Source of the DNA: Nocardia sp. CNY236
GTDB lineage: Bacteria > Actinomycetota > Actinomycetes > Mycobacteriales > Mycobacteriaceae
Length of the DNA stretch: 64,000 bases
Assembly: GCF_000482385.1 (NCBI RefSeq)
Contig: NZ_AXVD01000010.1
Location: 124,001-188,000, forward strand
Direction of reading: 5' to 3'
Shown here in pieces: positions 1-9,987 of this stretch. A model generated the notes under the pieces. It was given only the letters and a program-made list of their open reading frames with translations. It searched no databases and was not told the DNA's origin. The first letter of the stretch is position 1. Every line of letters starts with the position of its first letter. The position numbers and the translations under genes are program-made.

Positions 1-383
1 ATCTCTTCGCGGATGGTGCGCGAACCGAGATCTGCGGCCACAGCCGAGCCCGCGGCACCCGCAATGATCAGCGCTGTCACGACCGGTGCCGCTTGCTGAA
101 CCGTCGCCAGCACGCTGGTTGCACCAGTGAAGGCTTCGGCGCCCAACTGTTTGATCAGCGAACCGGTCTGCAATGCCACGACCGCACCGAAGGGGATCGC
201 AACCAATGCACTGGGCAGAATCGAGACACTCGCGATGAACCACGACTGCTCGATGAACTCCCGCCATTCGAAGGGCCGGCGAAAGGTCTTGCGCGCAACG
301 TCGATCAGCAGCGCAATGATGTTGCCGGCTTGGGCAAACCCCGACTCCAGGGGTGCTCGCAATCGCGCCAGAGTGGAATTCAC
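1..383 (-). CDS. YrbE/MlaE-family ABC transporter permease, partial
   Basis: Partial gene running off the left edge; about 127 N-terminal residues are visible. It is a hydrophobic permease of the MlaE/YrbE family, which partners MceG-type ATPases and Mce substrate-binding proteins to import lipids or sterols across the mycolate envelope. The visible part has an amphipathic start, a hydrophobic segment with AIPFGAVVALQTG, and the family core APVVTALIIAGAAGSAVAADLGSRTIREE up to the edge, read here as two pieces (APVVTALIIAGAAG and SAVAADLGSRTIREE). The GTG start lies 11 nt after the ATPase stop, so the two are an operon. No clear ribosome site precedes it, so the exact start is uncertain. Mce genes probably follow outside the window. 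Confidence 0.85.
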   Translation of the reverse strand, partial: MNSTLARLRAPLESGFAQAGNIIALLIDVARKTFRRPFEWREFIEQSWFIASVSILPSALVAIPFGAVVALQTGSLIKQLGAEAFTGATSVLATVQQAAPVVTALIIAGAAGSAVAADLGSRTIREE

Positions 384-394
384 GATCGCAGATG

Positions 395-1471
395 TTACCC
401 GTTGGTCGCACTACGGCGCACGGTGGAGCCGTAGTCGGCGCCTTGATAATTCGCCAGGTCACCGTGGTTGTAGGCCATCACCTGGGTGTCGTCGTTCTCC
501 ACAAGTGACTCACGAATCGCAACCTGAGCGGCATGCGGCAGCGTATGCATGATCTCGCGAACGCGCTCTTTGCGTCGTAATACGGCCTGGCGCACCGGCG
601 TGCCCGGGGTCGCGCGCATCTGCGGGATGATTCCCTCGACCTCCTCGGCACCGCCATGGTGATGCCCGGCGTCGACCAGTGCTTGCTCGCGCGCCATCTG
701 CGCCTCGTCCTTCTCCTCGGACATCCCGATCGGGCCGATCATGCGACCGTTGAGGAACTGTTTGACCACCGGCTCCTCCGAGGTGAGCAAGACCTCCCGC
801 GGACCGAACATGACCAGTTGGCGACGGAAGAGCATGCCGATGTTGTCCGGCACGGTTCGGGCCAGGTTGATGTTGTGGGTCACGATCAGAATCGTGGCGT
901 CGATCTGCGCATTGATATCGATCAACAATTGACTCAGGTACGAAGTGCGTACCGGGTCGAGACCCGAGTCCGGCTCGTCGACGAGGATGATCTGTGGATC
1001 GAGCACCAGGGCGCGGGCCAATCCGGCTCGCTTGCGCATGCCACCGGAGATCTCGCCGGGCAACTTGGCTTCGGCCCCGAGCAGACCGGTCAGCTCCAGC
1101 TTCTCCATGACGATCTTCTTGATCTCGGATTCGCTCTTCTTGGTGTGCTCGCGCAACGGAAAGGCCACATTGTCGAACAAGTTCATCGATCCGAACAATG
1201 CGCCGTCCTGGAACAGCACACCGAACAGCTTGCGAATCTCGTACAGCTGCTTATTGGAACACGTCGTGATATCCGTGCCGTCGATATAGATCGCTCCGCG
1301 TTCGGGACGCAGCAAGCCGATCAAGGACTTCAAAAATACCGACTTACCAGTACCCGACGGACCCAGCAGCGCGCTGACCTCGCCTGACGGCAACGTCAGC
1401 GATACGTCCTGCCAGATTCGCTGCGAACCGAAGGACTTGGTTACACCTTCGGTTCTGACCTCGACGCCCAC
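395..1471 (-). CDS. mceG: MceG (Mkl) ABC transporter ATP-binding protein
   Basis: ATPase that powers Mce/YrbE lipid importers, 358 aa. Visible motifs are Walker A GPSGTGKS, signature ISGGMRKRAGLARAL, Walker B IILVDEPDSGLDP and the H-loop IVTHN. After the ATPase domain there is a C-terminal extension of roughly 110 residues containing GPIGMSEEKDEA, typical of mycobacterial Mkl (about 359 aa), which separates it from generic ABC ATPases. The GTG at 1471 is preferred because GGAGG stands 5 nt before it and the N-terminus VGVEVRTEGVTKSFG aligns with Mkl; upstream in-frame GTGs up to 1513 exist. The yrbE permease follows by 11 nt. Its place next to rplL matches mkl in M. tuberculosis. Confidence 0.93.
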   Translation of the reverse strand: MGVEVRTEGVTKSFGSQRIWQDVSLTLPSGEVSALLGPSGTGKSVFLKSLIGLLRPERGAIYIDGTDITTCSNKQLYEIRKLFGVLFQDGALFGSMNLFDNVAFPLREHTKKSESEIKKIVMEKLELTGLLGAEAKLPGEISGGMRKRAGLARALVLDPQIILVDEPDSGLDPVRTSYLSQLLIDINAQIDATILIVTHNINLARTVPDNIGMLFRRQLVMFGPREVLLTSEEPVVKQFLNGRMIGPIGMSEEKDEAQMAREQALVDAGHHHGGAEEVEGIIPQMRATPGTPVRQAVLRRKERVREIMHTLPHAAQVAIRESLVENDDTQVMAYNHGDLANYQGADYGSTVRRSATNG

Positions 1472-1658
1472 GGCTACCTCCACAATTCTCAGCGAGCCAC
1501 CCACCTGACGCACCGCTCGCTCGGTGATTGCAGTGCGCTATGTAGTACTAGTGGGCTCGGTCACTGTAACCCATATGCAAGAGAGGGCACATCAGAACCT
1601 GACTGAAGAGTAACCCGACGAACTATTGTTATCCGCGACAACGTTCGGACTGTCGAAT

Positions 1659-1700
1659 AGCACTACGGGCGAGCTCCAAAGGGAGCCCGCCCGTAGTGCT
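1659..1700 (-). terminator. Large hairpin after rplJ-rplL
   Basis: A 13-bp perfect stem (1659-1671 with 1688-1700), one mismatch, then five more pairs closing on a 4-nt loop. It lies 15 nt beyond the rplL stop. There is no long U-tract on either side, so it is an intrinsic-type terminator or processing hairpin separating rplL from mceG. Confidence 0.6.
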
Positions 1701-1715
1701 GTTCTCGATCTCGAA

Positions 1716-2096
1716 TTACTTGACCGAAACCTTCGCGCCAGCGTCTTCCAGCTTCGCTTTGGCGGCCTCGGCAGCATCCTTGGCGACCTTTTCCAGGATC
1801 GGCTTCGGCGCACCTTCGACCAGGTCCTTGGCTTCCTTCAGACCCAAGCCGGAGACGATCTCCCGGACCACCTTGATGACCTGGATCTTCTTATCGCCGG
1901 CGCCTTCGAGAACGACGTCGAACTCGTCCTGCTCCTCGACCGCCTCGGCCGGTGCGGCAGCGCCACCGACAGCGGCGACTGCGACGGGCGCAGCGGCGGT
2001 CACCTCGAACTTCTCCTCGAACTTCTTCACGAAGTCCGACAGCTCGAGCAGGGTCATGTTGCCGAAGGTCTCGAGCAGTTCGTCGACGTTGGCCAT
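1716..2096 (-). CDS. rplL: 50S ribosomal protein bL12 (L7/L12)
   Basis: Stalk protein of the large ribosomal subunit that recruits translation GTPases; 126 aa, the usual length. The N-terminal dimerisation helices ([24 protein letters not shown]) are read in two parts around residues 5-30, followed by an Ala-rich hinge (residues about 32-52) and the C-terminal globular domain with [10 protein letters not shown] and [11 protein letters not shown]. It follows rplJ after a 77-nt gap in the classical rplJ-rplL order, and ends just before a strong hairpin. Confidence 0.98.
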   Translation of the reverse strand: MANVDELLETFGNMTLLELSDFVKKFEEKFEVTAAAPVAVAAVGGAAAPAEAVEEQDEFDVVLEGAGDKKIQVIKVVREIVSGLGLKEAKDLVEGAPKPILEKVAKDAAEAAKAKLEDAGAKVSVK

Positions 2097-2173
2097 TGTT
2101 GTCTTCCTTTCGATAGGTGATGTCTCGGGGGGCGAGCTTTGAGGAGCGAGCTACAGCCCAGTCACCCCGCGAG

Positions 2174-2713
2174 TTACTCGGCGGCAGCTCCGCCGGCTTC
2201 GGCCTGCTTCTTCTCCTGCAGCGCGGCGGCCAGCCGGGCCACTTGCGACGCGGGAGCATTGAACAGACCAGCGGCCTTCGTGAGGTTGCCTTTCAGTGCA
2301 CCGGCAAGCTTGGCCAGCAAGACCTCACGGGTCTCCAGATCAGCGATCCGCTCGACCTCGGACACGGACAGCGGAGCGCCGTCCATGTAGCCGCCCTTGA
2401 TGATGAGCGCCTTGTTCTCCTTGGCGAAGGTCTTCAGAGCCTTGGCAGCATCGACCGGCTCGCCCGAGATGAAGGTGATTGCGGTCGGTCCGACGAACAG
2501 ATCGTCGAGACCTTCCACTCCGGCTTCGGCAGCCGCTCGCTTGACCAGCGTGTTCTTGGCGACGGAGTAGGTGGCGTCGGTGCCGAGAGCGCGCCGCAGC
2601 TCGGTCAGCTTGCCCACCGACAAGCCACGGTATTCCGTGACCACGGTGGCCGTCGAGTTCCTGAACTGCTCTGCGATCTCCGCAACCGCGGTGACCTTTT
2701 CGGGCTTTGCCAT
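2174..2713 (-). CDS. rplJ: 50S ribosomal protein uL10
   Basis: Stalk base protein that binds 23S rRNA and anchors L12 dimers; 179 aa. It begins [17 protein letters not shown], carries the conserved [10 protein letters not shown] segment near residue 25 and ends in an alanine-rich helix that holds L12. A strong ribosome site (GAGGAGG) stands just before the ATG. A long untranslated leader precedes the gene and is annotated separately as the likely L10(L12) autoregulatory element. Unlike in M. tuberculosis, where several genes separate rplA from rplJ, the two are neighbours here. Confidence 0.98.
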   Translation of the reverse strand: MAKPEKVTAVAEIAEQFRNSTATVVTEYRGLSVGKLTELRRALGTDATYSVAKNTLVKRAAAEAGVEGLDDLFVGPTAITFISGEPVDAAKALKTFAKENKALIIKGGYMDGAPLSVSEVERIADLETREVLLAKLAGALKGNLTKAAGLFNAPASQVARLAAALQEKKQAEAGGAAAE

Positions 2714-2769
2714 ACTTCGCCTCCTCTCTGAGGGTCGGTTCGTGGATACGAACTACCGATCAGGGGTCG

Positions 2770-2950
2770 ACGACACGACGAACGCCCCGAACGCAGAGCG
2801 TTCCGGGGCGGAAGGTAGACAATTCCGGGTACTACCCGGATCGATTTCCAGCCTCGGTCTCCCTGCGCGGGCCGCCGGCAATGGTGCCGAACCTTCGACC
2901 GAACCCAGGCGGGAACGGCGACCAACGGTCTTCGGTAGAACGAATTGAGG
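2770..2950 (-). promoter_or_regulatory. L10 leader (ribosomal protein autoregulation), candidate
   Basis: The 392-bp gap between rplJ and rplA holds no gene. On the minus strand it contains GACCGTTGGTCGCCG and, about 60 nt on, GCGCAGGGAGACCGAGGC, which resemble the conserved arms of the actinobacterial L10 leader that binds the L10(L12)4 complex and represses rplJL translation. A palindromic GTAGTACCCGG-type stem and a CCGGAACG/CGTTCGG stem follow before the ribosome site. Bounds are approximate; a covariance-model search would settle it. Confidence 0.55.
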
Positions 2951-3057
2951 TAGTGATCGAACTCGGTCGAAAACTTGCTCAACTGTACCTGGGTACAGGG
3001 TCATTCGCCAAAACGGTGGCGAACGTCGGACAGTGGGACGCTGCTGTTGGCAGGTCC

Positions 3058-3083
3058 GGTGGGAAGCGCGAGGTCTTCCCACC
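3058..3083 (-). terminator. Hairpin just after rplA
   Basis: A 9-bp perfect stem (3058-3066 with 3075-3083) and 8-nt loop lie 23 nt past the rplA stop. No U-run follows, so it may be a weak terminator or mRNA-stabilising hairpin. A second stem (3004-3010 with 3017-3023, 6-nt loop) follows. Confidence 0.35.
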
Positions 3084-3105
3084 GTCGAGATCGGCCGTCC
3101 TGCCG

Positions 3106-3819
3106 CTAGGCGTCCTCGTCCAAGAGGTTGCGGGTGCGGTTCGGGTCCACCGGGATGCCCGGTCCGGTGTTCGTCGAAACCGTCACCTTCTTGACGTAGC
3201 GCCCCTTGGCGGTCGACGGCTTGGCGCGCAGGATCTCGTCCAACGCGGCGCCGTAGTTCTCCACCAGCTTGCTGTCGTCGAAGGACGCCTTGCCGATGAC
3301 GAAATGCAGGTTGGCCTGCTTGTCGACCCGGAAGTTGATCTTTCCGCCCTTGATGTCGTTGACAGCTTTGGTCACATCGGTGGTAACCGTGCCGGTCTTC
3401 GGGTTCGGCATCAAACCACGGGGACCGAGAATGCGTGCGATGCGACCGACCTTGGCCATTTGATCCGGGGTGGCAATCGCGGCGTCGAAGTCCAACCAGC
3501 CGCCTTGAATCCGCTCGATCAGATCCTCGGCGCCGACTGCATCGGCGCCGGCATTCTCGGCCTCGGCTGCCTTCTCGCCCGCGGCGAACACGATCACCCG
3601 AGCTGTTCTACCGGTACCGTGCGGCAAATTGACAGTGCCACGGACCATCTGATCGGCCTTGCGCGGATCGACACCGAGACGCACCGCGACCTCGACGGTC
3701 GCATCGGTCTTGGTGGTAGCGGTCTCCTTGGCCAACCGCGCGGCGGCCAACGGCGAGTAGAGCTTGCTCCGATCGACCTTTTCGGCCGCGGCGAGGTATG
3801 CCTTGCTTCGTTTTGCCAT
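3106..3819 (-). CDS. rplA: 50S ribosomal protein uL1
   Basis: L1 stalk protein contacting 23S rRNA and E-site tRNA; it can repress its own mRNA in many bacteria. The 237-aa length is typical. It starts [21 protein letters not shown], with the conserved LPHGTGR near residue 84 and [14 protein letters not shown] near residue 152. The ATG has GAGGAAG-like spacing upstream. It lies downstream of rplK in the usual rplK-rplA order, separated by 213 bp that include a short tandem duplication. Confidence 0.98.
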   Translation of the reverse strand: MAKRSKAYLAAAEKVDRSKLYSPLAAARLAKETATTKTDATVEVAVRLGVDPRKADQMVRGTVNLPHGTGRTARVIVFAAGEKAAEAENAGADAVGAEDLIERIQGGWLDFDAAIATPDQMAKVGRIARILGPRGLMPNPKTGTVTTDVTKAVNDIKGGKINFRVDKQANLHFVIGKASFDDSKLVENYGAALDEILRAKPSTAKGRYVKKVTVSTNTGPGIPVDPNRTRNLLDEDA

Positions 3820-3986
3820 CTTCCTCTGTCCTTGTTCGATCGGCGGCGATCACCCGACTGTGCTTCGGACCTCTGTATGATCTCGGTCTCGAGCGCTCGC
3901 GCGCTGGTCGGCCGACGCCGGCGTATTCATGGTTCAGGCGTGGTCAGCGGGTCTGGCCGACCCTCCCACCTGGTTCGCGGTCTGTC

Positions 3987-4034
3987 CACCGATGGACCGC
4001 AGGAGCACTCCACGGATGGACCGCAGGAGCACTC
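3987..4034. repeat. 24-bp tandem duplication over the rplK stop codon
   Basis: Two copies, 3987-4010 and 4011-4034, differing at one base, each containing GATGGACCGCAGGAGCACTC. The inner copy overlaps the rplK stop codon (4033-4035), so the second copy lies in the 3' untranslated region. Confidence 0.9.
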
Positions 4035-4467
4035 AGCCCTCGACGGTGATGCCCATCGAACGCGCGGTGCCCGCAATGATCTTGGCCGCCTGCTCGATAT
4101 CGTTGGCGTTCAGATCTTCCTGCTTGGTCTTGGCGATCTCGCGCACTTGCTCGAGGGTTACCTTGGCGACCTTGTTGCGGTGCGGCTCAGCCGAACCCTT
4201 CTGCACCCCCGCAGCCTTGAGCAACAACTTGGCGGCGGGTGGCGTCTTCAGCTTGAAGTCGAATGACCGGTCCTCGTACACCGAGATTTCGACCGGGACG
4301 ACGTTGCCGCGCTGCGACTCGGTCGCAGCGTTGTACGCCTTGCAGAACTCCATGATGTTGACGCCGTGCTGACCCAGCGCGGGACCGACCGGAGGGGCCG
4401 GATTCGCCTGGCCGGCCTGGATCTGAAGCTTGATGATCCCGGCGAGCTTCTTCTTCTTGGGGGGCAT
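4033..4467 (-). CDS. rplK: 50S ribosomal protein uL11
   Basis: Protein of the GTPase-associated centre, needed for factor binding and stringent-factor activation; 144 aa. The start ATG at 4467 gives [19 protein letters not shown] and has a GAGGAAAG ribosome site; the reading frame is open further upstream but without conserved sequence. The thiostrepton-region motif [19 protein letters not shown] is near residues 18-36. It follows nusG with a 106-bp gap, as in the secE-nusG-rplK-rplA cluster of most bacteria. Confidence 0.98.
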
Positions 4468-4573
4468 CTGTACTTTCCTCGGTGATTGTTGTCCTTGCTC
4501 TTTGCAAGTCGTGGTGGCGGCTGCGTGCGAGTAGCCGTGCCGGTCGTGATGCGTCACGACCGGATCGTCGCAA

Positions 4574-5413
<840 letters not shown>

Positions 5414-5457
5414 TCACGTCCGCCCCAGGTTCGGCTACCGGCGTCGGCGTCGTTCGG

Positions 5458-5856
5458 CTAACCGAACAGCCAGGTGACACCCTTGGTGAACGCCAGATCC
5501 AACCCGCTGATGAACGCGACCATGAAAATCACGAACACCAGAACAACGCTCGTATAGGTGACCATCTGCTTCCGATTGGGCCAGATCACCTTGCGGAGTT
5601 CTGCGATGACTTCCCGCAGGAACTTGATCACCCGCTTGAGCGGATTACCCGGCTTCTTGCGTTCGGCCCGATCGGTCTTCGTGGCTGCCGTGCGCGACGG
5701 ACGGTCGAGTGTTGCGATCGCACCCGTGTCGGGCTCCGACGACGCACCACGAGCCCGCCGGGCGGATCGCTTACCGCTCGGCCGGGTCGCTGCGGCGGTG
5801 CCATCGCCCTCGTCGGCCGCATGCGCGCCGCGGCGAGTGTCCCGCTCGTCGCTCAC
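5458..5856 (-). CDS. secE: Preprotein translocase subunit SecE
   Basis: Small membrane subunit that clamps SecY in the Sec translocon. The 132-aa product has a long charged actinobacterial N-terminal tail (about residues 1-75, Arg/Ala-rich) and then the conserved amphipathic part FLREVIAELRKVIWPNRKQM, followed by one transmembrane helix (YTSVVLVFVIFMVAFISGLD). The GTG at 5856 with GAGAGGATCGAC upstream is the start; the open frame upstream runs through tRNA-Trp and is not coding. nusG follows after 119 bp. Confidence 0.95.
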   Translation of the reverse strand: MSDERDTRRGAHAADEGDGTAAATRPSGKRSARRARGASSEPDTGAIATLDRPSRTAATKTDRAERKKPGNPLKRVIKFLREVIAELRKVIWPNRKQMVTYTSVVLVFVIFMVAFISGLDLAFTKGVTWLFG

Positions 5857-5887
5857 GTCGATCCTCTCTCGTCGCTGGCATCCAGGG

Positions 5888-5960
<73 letters not shown>

Positions 5961-6180
5961 TCGGTCGGACGGTGCCGGCTGTCCAACCACGTTTCGATGA
6001 TTCACTTGTGCTCGTTGCCACACAACACGCGCGCCACTCCGTTAGGTCGCGGCCCACAAACGGTTCTGACGAACCGTGTGGAGCCAGCCCCACAGAGCAG
6101 CGCGCAACGGCTGGTGACCCCAGAGACCTGAGTGTACGTTACCGCGCACCCCATTAGCCAATCCGGGATGCTACGCCAGC

Positions 6181-7308
6181 TCAGGTGAGCTGTACCGTCG
6201 CGGTCGCGCGGCCGAAGATCCGCTTGCCCGCCGACTTGGCCACGATCGCCACCACAGCCGTCCTGGTCTCTGGATCGACCGACTTCACCTTGCCGGTGTA
6301 CTGGACTTCTGCGGCACGGTCGGTTCCGACATAGACCGGGCTGGTGAACCGGACGTTGAACTCCTTGACCGCGCCGGGGTCACCGAGCCAGGAGGTGACG
6401 AAGCCGCCGGCGAGACCCATGGTGAGCATGCCGTGCGCGACCACGCCGTCGAGGCCGACCAACCCGACGATCTCGTCGCTCCAATGGATCGGATTCGCAT
6501 CACCGGACACCCCGGCGTAGTTCACCAGATCGCCGCGGGTGAGCCGAACTGTGCGGGCAGGCAACTCGTCCCCTACGGCGATGTCGGTGAAGGCGAGAGC
6601 GTTGGTGCCGTGGGTATCCCTCGGAGTGACCGTGACCGGTTGGGCGGACCGTGTGGAGGGCGCTCGAACCGCGGTCGCCGGCGTCGGCGAGGCAGTAACG
6701 CCTCCTGAACGGTGAGCGCCTCCTGAGTGGGGCTCGGGCGCGTCGTCACCGATGCCGTGCATCAGCACGTTGTGCACGGCGGCGGTGAGGTTGGGGTCGA
6801 TGTCGCTTCCGCTTCGGCCGACGAGGGTGGTGTAGGTGGTCAGCACGTGCTCGTCGTTCTGCGCGGTGACGATGTTCTTGGTCACGATGATGTCGCCGCC
6901 GAACGCCTGCCGGAACGAGTCCAGGTAGACATCGCAGGTGAGTCGGTCGCCGACCTTGATCGGGCGGTGGAATTCGAGAATCTGGTCGGTCTGCATGACC
7001 TGGGGACTCAGGTCGTAGCCGGACACGATCTGTTCGAACAGCTTGCGCTGGGCCAGGATCCCGACCAGAGAGATGAACGTCACCGGAGCAAGCACGTCGT
7101 CGTAGCCGTATTCCTGGGCCGCACGCTGGTCCCAATGCACCGGATGGTAGTCCTGCACAGCCCGGGCGTACTCCCGCACCTTCTCGCGGCCGACCTCGTA
7201 ATAGTCGTCGACGCGGTAGTGGTGACCGACCATGACCGCGGCGTTGCCAGCGGGATCGAGAGGCTCGCCTGCTCGAACCGATTCGTTCGTACCGGTGTTG
7301 ATTGTCAC
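6181..7308 (-). CDS. Fused (3R)-hydroxyacyl-ACP dehydratase HadA-HadB
   Basis: FAS-II dehydratase for mycolic-acid chain elongation, removing water from 3-hydroxyacyl-AcpM. In M. tuberculosis HadA and HadB are separate; here both MaoC/hot-dog halves are one 375-aa chain. The N-terminal half (to about residue 165) resembles HadA and has D53 and H58 in AVQDYHPVHW. A low-complexity linker (about 185-232) follows. The C-terminal half resembles HadB, with D270 and H275 in SGDANPIHW and the AHGMLTMGLAGGFVTSWLGDPGAV block. The GTG at 7308 is favoured because a TACAGT -10 lies 6 nt upstream, which would give a leaderless mRNA; an in-frame ATG at 7335 is the alternative. hadC is not next to it: tRNA-Trp and secE follow directly. 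Confidence 0.92.
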   Translation of the reverse strand: MTINTGTNESVRAGEPLDPAGNAAVMVGHHYRVDDYYEVGREKVREYARAVQDYHPVHWDQRAAQEYGYDDVLAPVTFISLVGILAQRKLFEQIVSGYDLSPQVMQTDQILEFHRPIKVGDRLTCDVYLDSFRQAFGGDIIVTKNIVTAQNDEHVLTTYTTLVGRSGSDIDPNLTAAVHNVLMHGIGDDAPEPHSGGAHRSGGVTASPTPATAVRAPSTRSAQPVTVTPRDTHGTNALAFTDIAVGDELPARTVRLTRGDLVNYAGVSGDANPIHWSDEIVGLVGLDGVVAHGMLTMGLAGGFVTSWLGDPGAVKEFNVRFTSPVYVGTDRAAEVQYTGKVKSVDPETRTAVVAIVAKSAGKRIFGRATATVQLT

Positions 7309-7477
7309 GGGAGGACTGTACCTATCCGGCCCCATCGACCATTCGGAGTCCGCGAAGCGTTCACCGCGAACTCCCTTCCGTCGCAGCGTCTCAGGGACCT
7401 ACGACGCTCGATTCTTGCGGTGTCACGGTCCCACATACGTCGACGACACGTCCTGGTGCGGATTGTGACGGGCAGGC

Positions 7478-7648
7478 CTAGCGGGACTCGCGATGCGCCC
7501 GATGGGTGCCACAGTTCGGGCAGAACTTCTTCAGTTCCAGCCGATCCGGATCGTTTCGCCGGTTCTTCTTGGTGATGTAGTTGCGATGCTTGCACTGCTC
7601 ACAGGCCAAGGTGATCTTTGGCCGGACATCGGTGGACTTCGCGGCCAC
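7478..7648 (-). CDS. rpmG: 50S ribosomal protein bL33
   Basis: Small large-subunit protein, 56 aa, of the zinc-binding (C+) form: CEQC and CPNC pairs are present. The GTG at 7648 with AAGAAGGC upstream gives [19 protein letters not shown]. The frame is open upstream through tRNA-Met but that part is not coding. Placement before hadAB matches rpmG2-hadA order in mycobacteria, so it may be cotranscribed with the dehydratase (142-169 bp gap). Confidence 0.97.
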
Positions 7649-7689
7649 GATATGCCTTCTTTCCAGTACCTGATGGGCTTGATCGATTG

Positions 7690-7765
7690 TGGTAGCGATG
7701 GCCGGACTTGAACCGGCGACACAACGATTATGAGTCGTTTGCTCTACCGACTGAGCTACACCGCC
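7690..7765 (-). tRNA. tRNA-Met (CAT anticodon)
   Basis: Cloverleaf of 73 nt plus an encoded 3' CCA. The acceptor is GGCGGTG paired with CATCGCT (two G-U pairs), the anticodon loop CTCATAA carries CAT, and the T-loop is GTTCAAG. The first base pair is G-U and is paired, so it reads as an elongator rather than an initiator (which has an unpaired first position and GGG/CCC anticodon stem). Confidence 0.95.
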
Positions 7766-7848
7766 ACGGCGTCGCATTACCATGGTGCCGAGCCCAACCC
7801 GCGGCTACGAAAAGCGATGCCGAGTCGGTCACCACCGGCAATCCGGCG

Positions 7849-7921
7849 AGCCCCCTAACGGAATCGAACCGTTGACCTTTTCCTTACCATGGAAACGCTC
7901 TGCCGACTGAGCTAAGGGGGC
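7849..7921 (-). tRNA. tRNA-Thr (GGT anticodon)
   Basis: Acceptor GCCCCCT/AGGGGGC, D-arm AGCTCAGTCGGCAGAGC, anticodon stem TTTCC/GGAAA with loop ATGGTAA (GGT), and T-arm with GGTTCGATTCC. It is 73 nt with no encoded CCA. Confidence 0.97.
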
Positions 7922-8171
7922 ATGACTACTCTCGCACCGAGCCCGCGGATTCGACCTCAGCGCGACGAAGTCTTGAACGAGGTTACACACTTACCAGTCT
8001 CACCACCAAACCGCGTGGTCAGAACCGTTCTAGCCATAACTCGCAGCGCTACGCCGAGTTGGCGACATCGACAAGCGCTGCCAAATCTGCGGCTACCGAG
8101 TCCGGCACACCTGCGCCAGCGGATGACGCCGGCATCGGGCACGCGGAGCGGGCAAGCACAAATGACGAGAA

Positions 8172-8209
8172 AGGGCCTTGTACGCATCTCTGGTGTCGTA
8201 CAAGGCCCT
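8172..8209 (-). terminator. Terminator after tRNA-Tyr
   Basis: A perfect 13-bp stem (8172-8184 with 8197-8209) with a 12-nt loop, 9 nt beyond the 3' end of tRNA-Tyr, followed by TTCTC. It closes the tRNA-Tyr transcript before tRNA-Thr. Confidence 0.75.
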
Positions 8210-8217
8210 CGTGGGAG

Positions 8218-8300
8218 TGGCAGGTGTAGGATTCGAACCTACGTAGGCTTTCACCGACAGATTTACAGTCTGCTCCCATTGGCCGCTCGGGCAACCTGCC
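8218..8300 (-). tRNA. tRNA-Tyr (GTA anticodon)
   Basis: A class II tRNA of 83 nt with a long variable arm. Acceptor GGCAGGT pairs with ACCTGCC, the anticodon loop CTGTAAA carries GTA, and the T-arm is GGTTCGAATCC. No CCA is encoded. A strong terminator follows. Confidence 0.97.
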
Positions 8301-8475
8301 GTTTACGCACTGTTACTGCGCGCTGAGCAGAATACATCGAACCCACACCCTGAATGCAAACCGGCTGGCTATCGTGCCGACGACCCGACTACTCTCGAGT
8401 TCCGGGCCGAGCCGACGGTGTCCGGTCGGCACTCGGATCGCCCGACCCGCCGGACCGTCAGAACAGGAGCGCAGT

Positions 8476-8967
8476 GTGGCTGATTCGTCTTTCGACGTCG
8501 TGAGCAAGGTCGACCGGCAGGAGGTCGCCAACGCCCTGAATCAGGCGGAGAAGGAGCTCAACACCCGCTACGACTTTCGCGGCACCGGCGCCACGATCGA
8601 ATGGTCCGGAGACGCCACGATCGTGCTCAGCGCCTCTGCCGAGGAACGCGTCCGCGCCGCACTGGAGGTCTTCAAGGAGAAGCTGATTCGCCGCGACATC
8701 TCCCTGAAGGCATTCGACGCCGGCGACCCGGCCTCCTCCGGCAAGGTGTACAAGATCACCGGCTCACTGGTGCAAGGCATCGACTCCGAACATGCGAAGA
8801 AGATCGCCAAACTGATCCGCGACGAAGGCCCCAAGGGCGTCAAAACCCAGATCCAAGGCGACGAGGTGCGCGTGAGCAGCAAGAAACGTGACGATCTGCA
8901 GGCGGTCATCGGGTTGCTGAAGGGCGCGGATTTCGGTATCGCCCTACAGTTCGTCAACTACCGCTGA
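8476..8967 (+). CDS. YajQ family cyclic-di-GMP-binding/nucleotide-binding protein
   Basis: 163-aa protein of the YajQ (DUF520) family: [20 protein letters not shown] at the start, [12 protein letters not shown] near residue 33, [20 protein letters not shown] near 100 and the C-terminal [13 protein letters not shown]. The fold has two ferredoxin-like halves that bind RNA or nucleotides; some homologues bind cyclic di-GMP. The GTG at 8476 has AGGAG 7 nt before it. It is convergent with htpX and matches the yajQ-htpX neighbourhood of mycobacteria. Confidence 0.93.
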   Translation: MADSSFDVVSKVDRQEVANALNQAEKELNTRYDFRGTGATIEWSGDATIVLSASAEERVRAALEVFKEKLIRRDISLKAFDAGDPASSGKVYKITGSLVQGIDSEHAKKIAKLIRDEGPKGVKTQIQGDEVRVSSKKRDDLQAVIGLLKGADFGIALQFVNYR

Positions 8968-8992
8968 CCTCGGGCCGCGGCGAGCGACACCG

Positions 8993-9874
8993 TCAATACC
9001 GACGGGGTCCGCCGGCCATCTCCTCCAATCGCGCGATGCGTTGCGCCATCGGCGGATGGGTGGAGAACCACCGCGCAGCCCGCTCCCCCACCCGAAACGG
9101 GTTGGCGATCATCAGATGGGACTGCGCCGTCAGCCGAGGCTCGGGTGGCAGCGGGGCAGCCTGGACACCCCGCTCGAGCTTGCGTAGGGCAGAAGCGAGG
9201 GCCAGCGGGTCGCCGGTGAGTTCGGCGCCGGACTGGTCGGCCTGGAATTCACGCGCGCGAGAGACGGCCAATTTGACGAGTGACGCAGCGATCGGGCCGA
9301 GCAGCGACACCAGTAGCACACCGATCAGATTGGGACCTTCGCCATTGCGATTGCCACCGAACATGGACGCGAAGAAGGCGAGGTTGGCCAACCCGGAGAT
9401 GACGGCCGCAAGCGCGCCCGCGACCGAGGAAATGAGAATGTCGCGATTGTAGACGTGGGAGAGTTCGTGTCCCAGGACGGCACGCAATTCTCGCTCGTCC
9501 AGAATCTGCAGAATCCCGCTGGTGCAACAGACCGCGGCATGTCGCGGACTCCGTCCAGTGGCGAATGCGTTGGGTGCATTCGTCGGACTGATGTACAACC
9601 GCGGCATCGGCTGCCGTGCGGTGGTGGCGAGCTCACGCACGATTCGATGCATCACGGGCGCTTCCAGTTCGCTGACCGGATGTGCATGCATCGCCCGTAG
9701 TGCGATCTTGTCGCTGTTGAAGTACGCGTACGCGTTCGTACCCACCGCGAGCAGGATCGCAAAGACCAAGATCGTCGGGCTCCGGAACATCGCACCCGCG
9801 AACACGATCAAGGCCGACAGGCCGATCATCAGTCCGAAGGTCTTCAGTCCGTTCCCATATCCGCGCCCGTGCAT
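8993..9874 (-). CDS. htpX: Membrane zinc metalloprotease HtpX
   Basis: M48-family membrane protease for quality control of membrane proteins; 293 aa. Two N-terminal transmembrane helices (about residues 13-52) are followed by the zinc motif HELSH at 136-140 and the third-ligand motif [12 protein letters not shown]. Two more hydrophobic stretches (about 150-200) lie between them. GAGGAG stands before the ATG. It is convergent with yajQ and follows the prenyl synthase gene as in the grcC1-htpX order of M. tuberculosis. Confidence 0.96.
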   Translation of the reverse strand: MHGRGYGNGLKTFGLMIGLSALIVFAGAMFRSPTILVFAILLAVGTNAYAYFNSDKIALRAMHAHPVSELEAPVMHRIVRELATTARQPMPRLYISPTNAPNAFATGRSPRHAAVCCTSGILQILDERELRAVLGHELSHVYNRDILISSVAGALAAVISGLANLAFFASMFGGNRNGEGPNLIGVLLVSLLGPIAASLVKLAVSRAREFQADQSGAELTGDPLALASALRKLERGVQAAPLPPEPRLTAQSHLMIANPFRVGERAARWFSTHPPMAQRIARLEEMAGGPRRY

Positions 9875-9987
9875 GTGTCTCCTCGCCGTTCCCCATCCAT
9901 CGAGCTGTCCTACGACTGCTCAACGAAGGGGGTTCCGGGCAAAGTTCCAGCGCCAGAGGCTACGAGCACGGTTCCACGGCCGATCGT

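Noticed and set aside
2707..4266. Long open frame opposite rplA and rplJ leader
   Set aside because: A 519-codon shadow of high-GC genes on the minus strand, with no domain and no ribosome site.
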